Source: Chlorobiaceae bacterium (lineage in GTDB: Bacteria > Bacteroidota > Chlorobiia > Chlorobiales > Chlorobiaceae). Taken from it: 64,000 nucleotides of DNA. The notes beneath the pieces were generated by a model. It saw only the letters and a list, made by a program, of their open reading frames with translations. It ran no database searches and had not been told where the DNA came from. Where the stretch lies: positions 1 through 64,000 of the forward strand of contig JAAXXR010000002.1 in NCBI GenBank assembly GCA_013334335.1. The letters run 5' to 3'. A program made the position numbers and the translations under genes. Within the stretch, counting starts at the first letter, position 1, and every line of letters starts with the position of its first letter. Shown in pieces: positions 62,890-64,000 of this stretch.

Positions 62890-62919
62890 ATTATCAGTCA
62901 AGCATCAACAGTTGCGTAT

Positions 62920-63210
62920 ATGGGAAACGGTCTGAGCAATCAACTTCCGGTCGGTGCGGAGCTGCGGGGCTCGGCTGCCGGTAAACGAGGTATACGCCGA
63001 ATCGGGTCATCGCCGGAAAGAAGCTTTCCGGTGCTCTCGGCAGGAGCCATGGCGTTTGGTGCTTTTGCCGTTGGAGCCCTTTCGATAGGGGTTTTCGCCA
63101 TTGGACGGTTGCTGGTCCGTCGGGCCTGGATTGACCAGAAGGAGATCGGGGTGCTCAGCGTTGGCAAGAATCAGCTTGCCGGCCAGGCAAGCGTCACCGG
63201 CTCTCCGTAG
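62920..63210 (+). CDS. Small membrane protein with glycine-pentad repeats
   Basis: A 96-residue protein of unknown function. A basic N-terminal half (KRGIRRIGSS) precedes a hydrophobic stretch with Gly every five residues (GAFAV-GALSI-GVFAI-G, about 47-62), then RRAWIDQKEIGVLSVGKNQL. The regular glycine spacing suggests a tightly packed helix or beta-helix-like turn stack. 31 bases after the aldo/keto reductase, same strand. Convergent with the kinase gene. Coding is plausible but not certain. Confidence 0.55.
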   Translation: MGNGLSNQLPVGAELRGSAAGKRGIRRIGSSPERSFPVLSAGAMAFGAFAVGALSIGVFAIGRLLVRRAWIDQKEIGVLSVGKNQLAGQASVTGSP

Positions 63211-63222
63211 ACGGCGCGCCGA

Positions 63223-64000
63223 TCAACCGGTGGGCGTGACTGGCGCCCAGCGTTGCACCAGTTCGGCTATCGTCCTGAGGGTGATGGGCTTTGACGTGTA
63301 GTCGTTCATGCCGGCGGCGAGGCAGCGTTGACGGTCCTCTTCCATGGCGTTTGCCGTCATGGCGATGATGGGGACCTCCGGGTTGACCAGCATCTCTGGA
63401 TATTTTCTGATGTTTCTCGTCGCTTCCAGACCGTCCATGACCGGCATCTGCAGGTCCATGAAGACCATCTCATACGCGTTTGTCTTCAGCCGTTCGATTG
63501 CGACAGCGCCGTTTCCGGCAATATCGACCAGGAACCCGAGCTTCCTGATCATGGCGGAAGCCACGCTTTGGCTGGTCAGATTGTCCTCGACGAGCAGAAT
63601 CCTGACTGCTGGCAGGCAGCAGGACGGTCCGGCCGGCTCCTGGATGCTCTCCTGAGGAGTGTCAGGCTGCACGTCTGGCGCGATGGCTCCCTCAGCGGGT
63701 GAGCCTTCAAGGAGTTGGACGCTTGCCGGGCCGTCACGTTTCGCTGTGGCCAGATCGATGGTGAAAAAGAATTCAGAACCGGCGTTCTCCCTGCTCCTCA
63801 GTTCTATCCTCCCACCCATGAACCGGACCAGCTTCGAGGCGATGGCCAGTCCGAGGCCGGTTCCGCTGGTCTGCCGGACTTCGGTGGAATCGATGCGGGT
63901 GAAGCGCTGGAACACCTGCTCCTGCATCTCATCAGGAATGCCGATGCCGGTGTCGCGGACCCCGATCCTGACTCTCGCGGTTTCGGGGGTCACGGAGATC
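63223..64000 (-). CDS. Hybrid sensor histidine kinase, C-terminal part (cut by window edge)
   Basis: The visible 259 codons hold the end of a kinase catalytic domain (VRDTGIGIPDEMQEQVFQRF, GTGLGLAIASKLV, and SEFFFTI: the N/G1/G2 boxes) then a receiver domain (ILLVEDN, phospho-acceptor in MVFMDLQMPVMDG, and TSKPI). The frame is open through 64000, so the sensor input and H-box lie outside. The Pro/Glu-rich linker separates the two domains. The signal is unknown. Confidence 0.9.
   Translation of the reverse strand, partial: ISVTPETARVRIGVRDTGIGIPDEMQEQVFQRFTRIDSTEVRQTSGTGLGLAIASKLVRFMGGRIELRSRENAGSEFFFTIDLATAKRDGPASVQLLEGSPAEGAIAPDVQPDTPQESIQEPAGPSCCLPAVRILLVEDNLTSQSVASAMIRKLGFLVDIAGNGAVAIERLKTNAYEMVFMDLQMPVMDGLEATRNIRKYPEMLVNPEVPIIAMTANAMEEDRQRCLAAGMNDYTSKPITLRTIAELVQRWAPVTPTG

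Overview
The window is about 59-60% GC, has tightly packed genes, and comes from a green sulfur bacterium (Chlorobiaceae, Chlorobium/Chlorobaculum-like). The main pointers are a BciB-type chlorophyll 8-vinyl reductase, the gene order nifH-nifI1-nifI2-nifD-nifK-nifE-nifN-nifB-fdx with a group III-style nitrogenase, and Chlorobi/Bacteroidetes-like housekeeping proteins. This is inferred from protein families; no rRNA or tRNA gene is present to confirm it.

Layout. 1-4.3 kb: pepD (cut by the window edge), fbp, recJ. 4.3-8.3 kb: a translationally coupled minus-strand set, PAP2 phosphatase, GT39 and GT2 glycosyltransferases and a UPF0104 membrane protein, probably for lipid-linked sugar transfer. 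8.4-12.3 kb: purU, an Nramp-related importer divergent from a CDF metal exporter, and a lipocalin lipoprotein. 12.4-24.2 kb: a respiratory block on the minus strand, ccoN-ccoO-ccoQ-ccoP-ccoG-ccoH-(YtkA-like)-ccoI-ccoS-safE followed by cydD-cydC. It encodes a cbb3-type oxidase with a monoheme CcoP and its copper/thiol maturation factors, in an otherwise anaerobic phototroph. 24.4-34.4 kb: methionine salvage (mtnA and a purine/MTA phosphorylase), yggS, cyclophilin, TPR proteins, tatD, lspA, aroE, uvrC. 34.4-42.6 kb: an MFS transporter with a small membrane partner and uspA, an outer-membrane porin, bciB, a Nudix hydrolase, a DUF1207 protein and pyrB.

42.7-60.4 kb is a nitrogen fixation and metal-cofactor island. 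hypABFCDE (plus strand) matures [NiFe] hydrogenase. Facing it on the minus strand are nifH-I1-I2-D-K-E-N-B-fdx, then modE and a solitary modA. Regulatory DNA is readable here: a near-perfect sigma-54 (-24/-12) promoter 5' of nifH, a pair of identical dyads about 190 bp upstream of it that look like activator sites, ModE-type boxes in front of modA and modE, and a strong terminator after fdx. 60.5-64 kb: a sugar-dehydrogenase-like lipoprotein, an aldo/keto reductase, a small glycine-pentad membrane protein, and the C-terminal half of a hybrid histidine kinase that runs off the window.

How it fits together: nitrogenase makes H2, and hyp-matured hydrogenase could recycle it. ModE and ModA couple molybdate supply to the cofactor pathway. 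NifI1/NifI2 would switch nitrogenase activity by nitrogen status. The cbb3 oxidase may scavenge O2 to protect the anaerobic enzymes. No CRISPR array, intact insertion sequence or tRNA was seen. A perfect 29-bp-arm palindrome between hypE and modA is the clearest repeat-element candidate.
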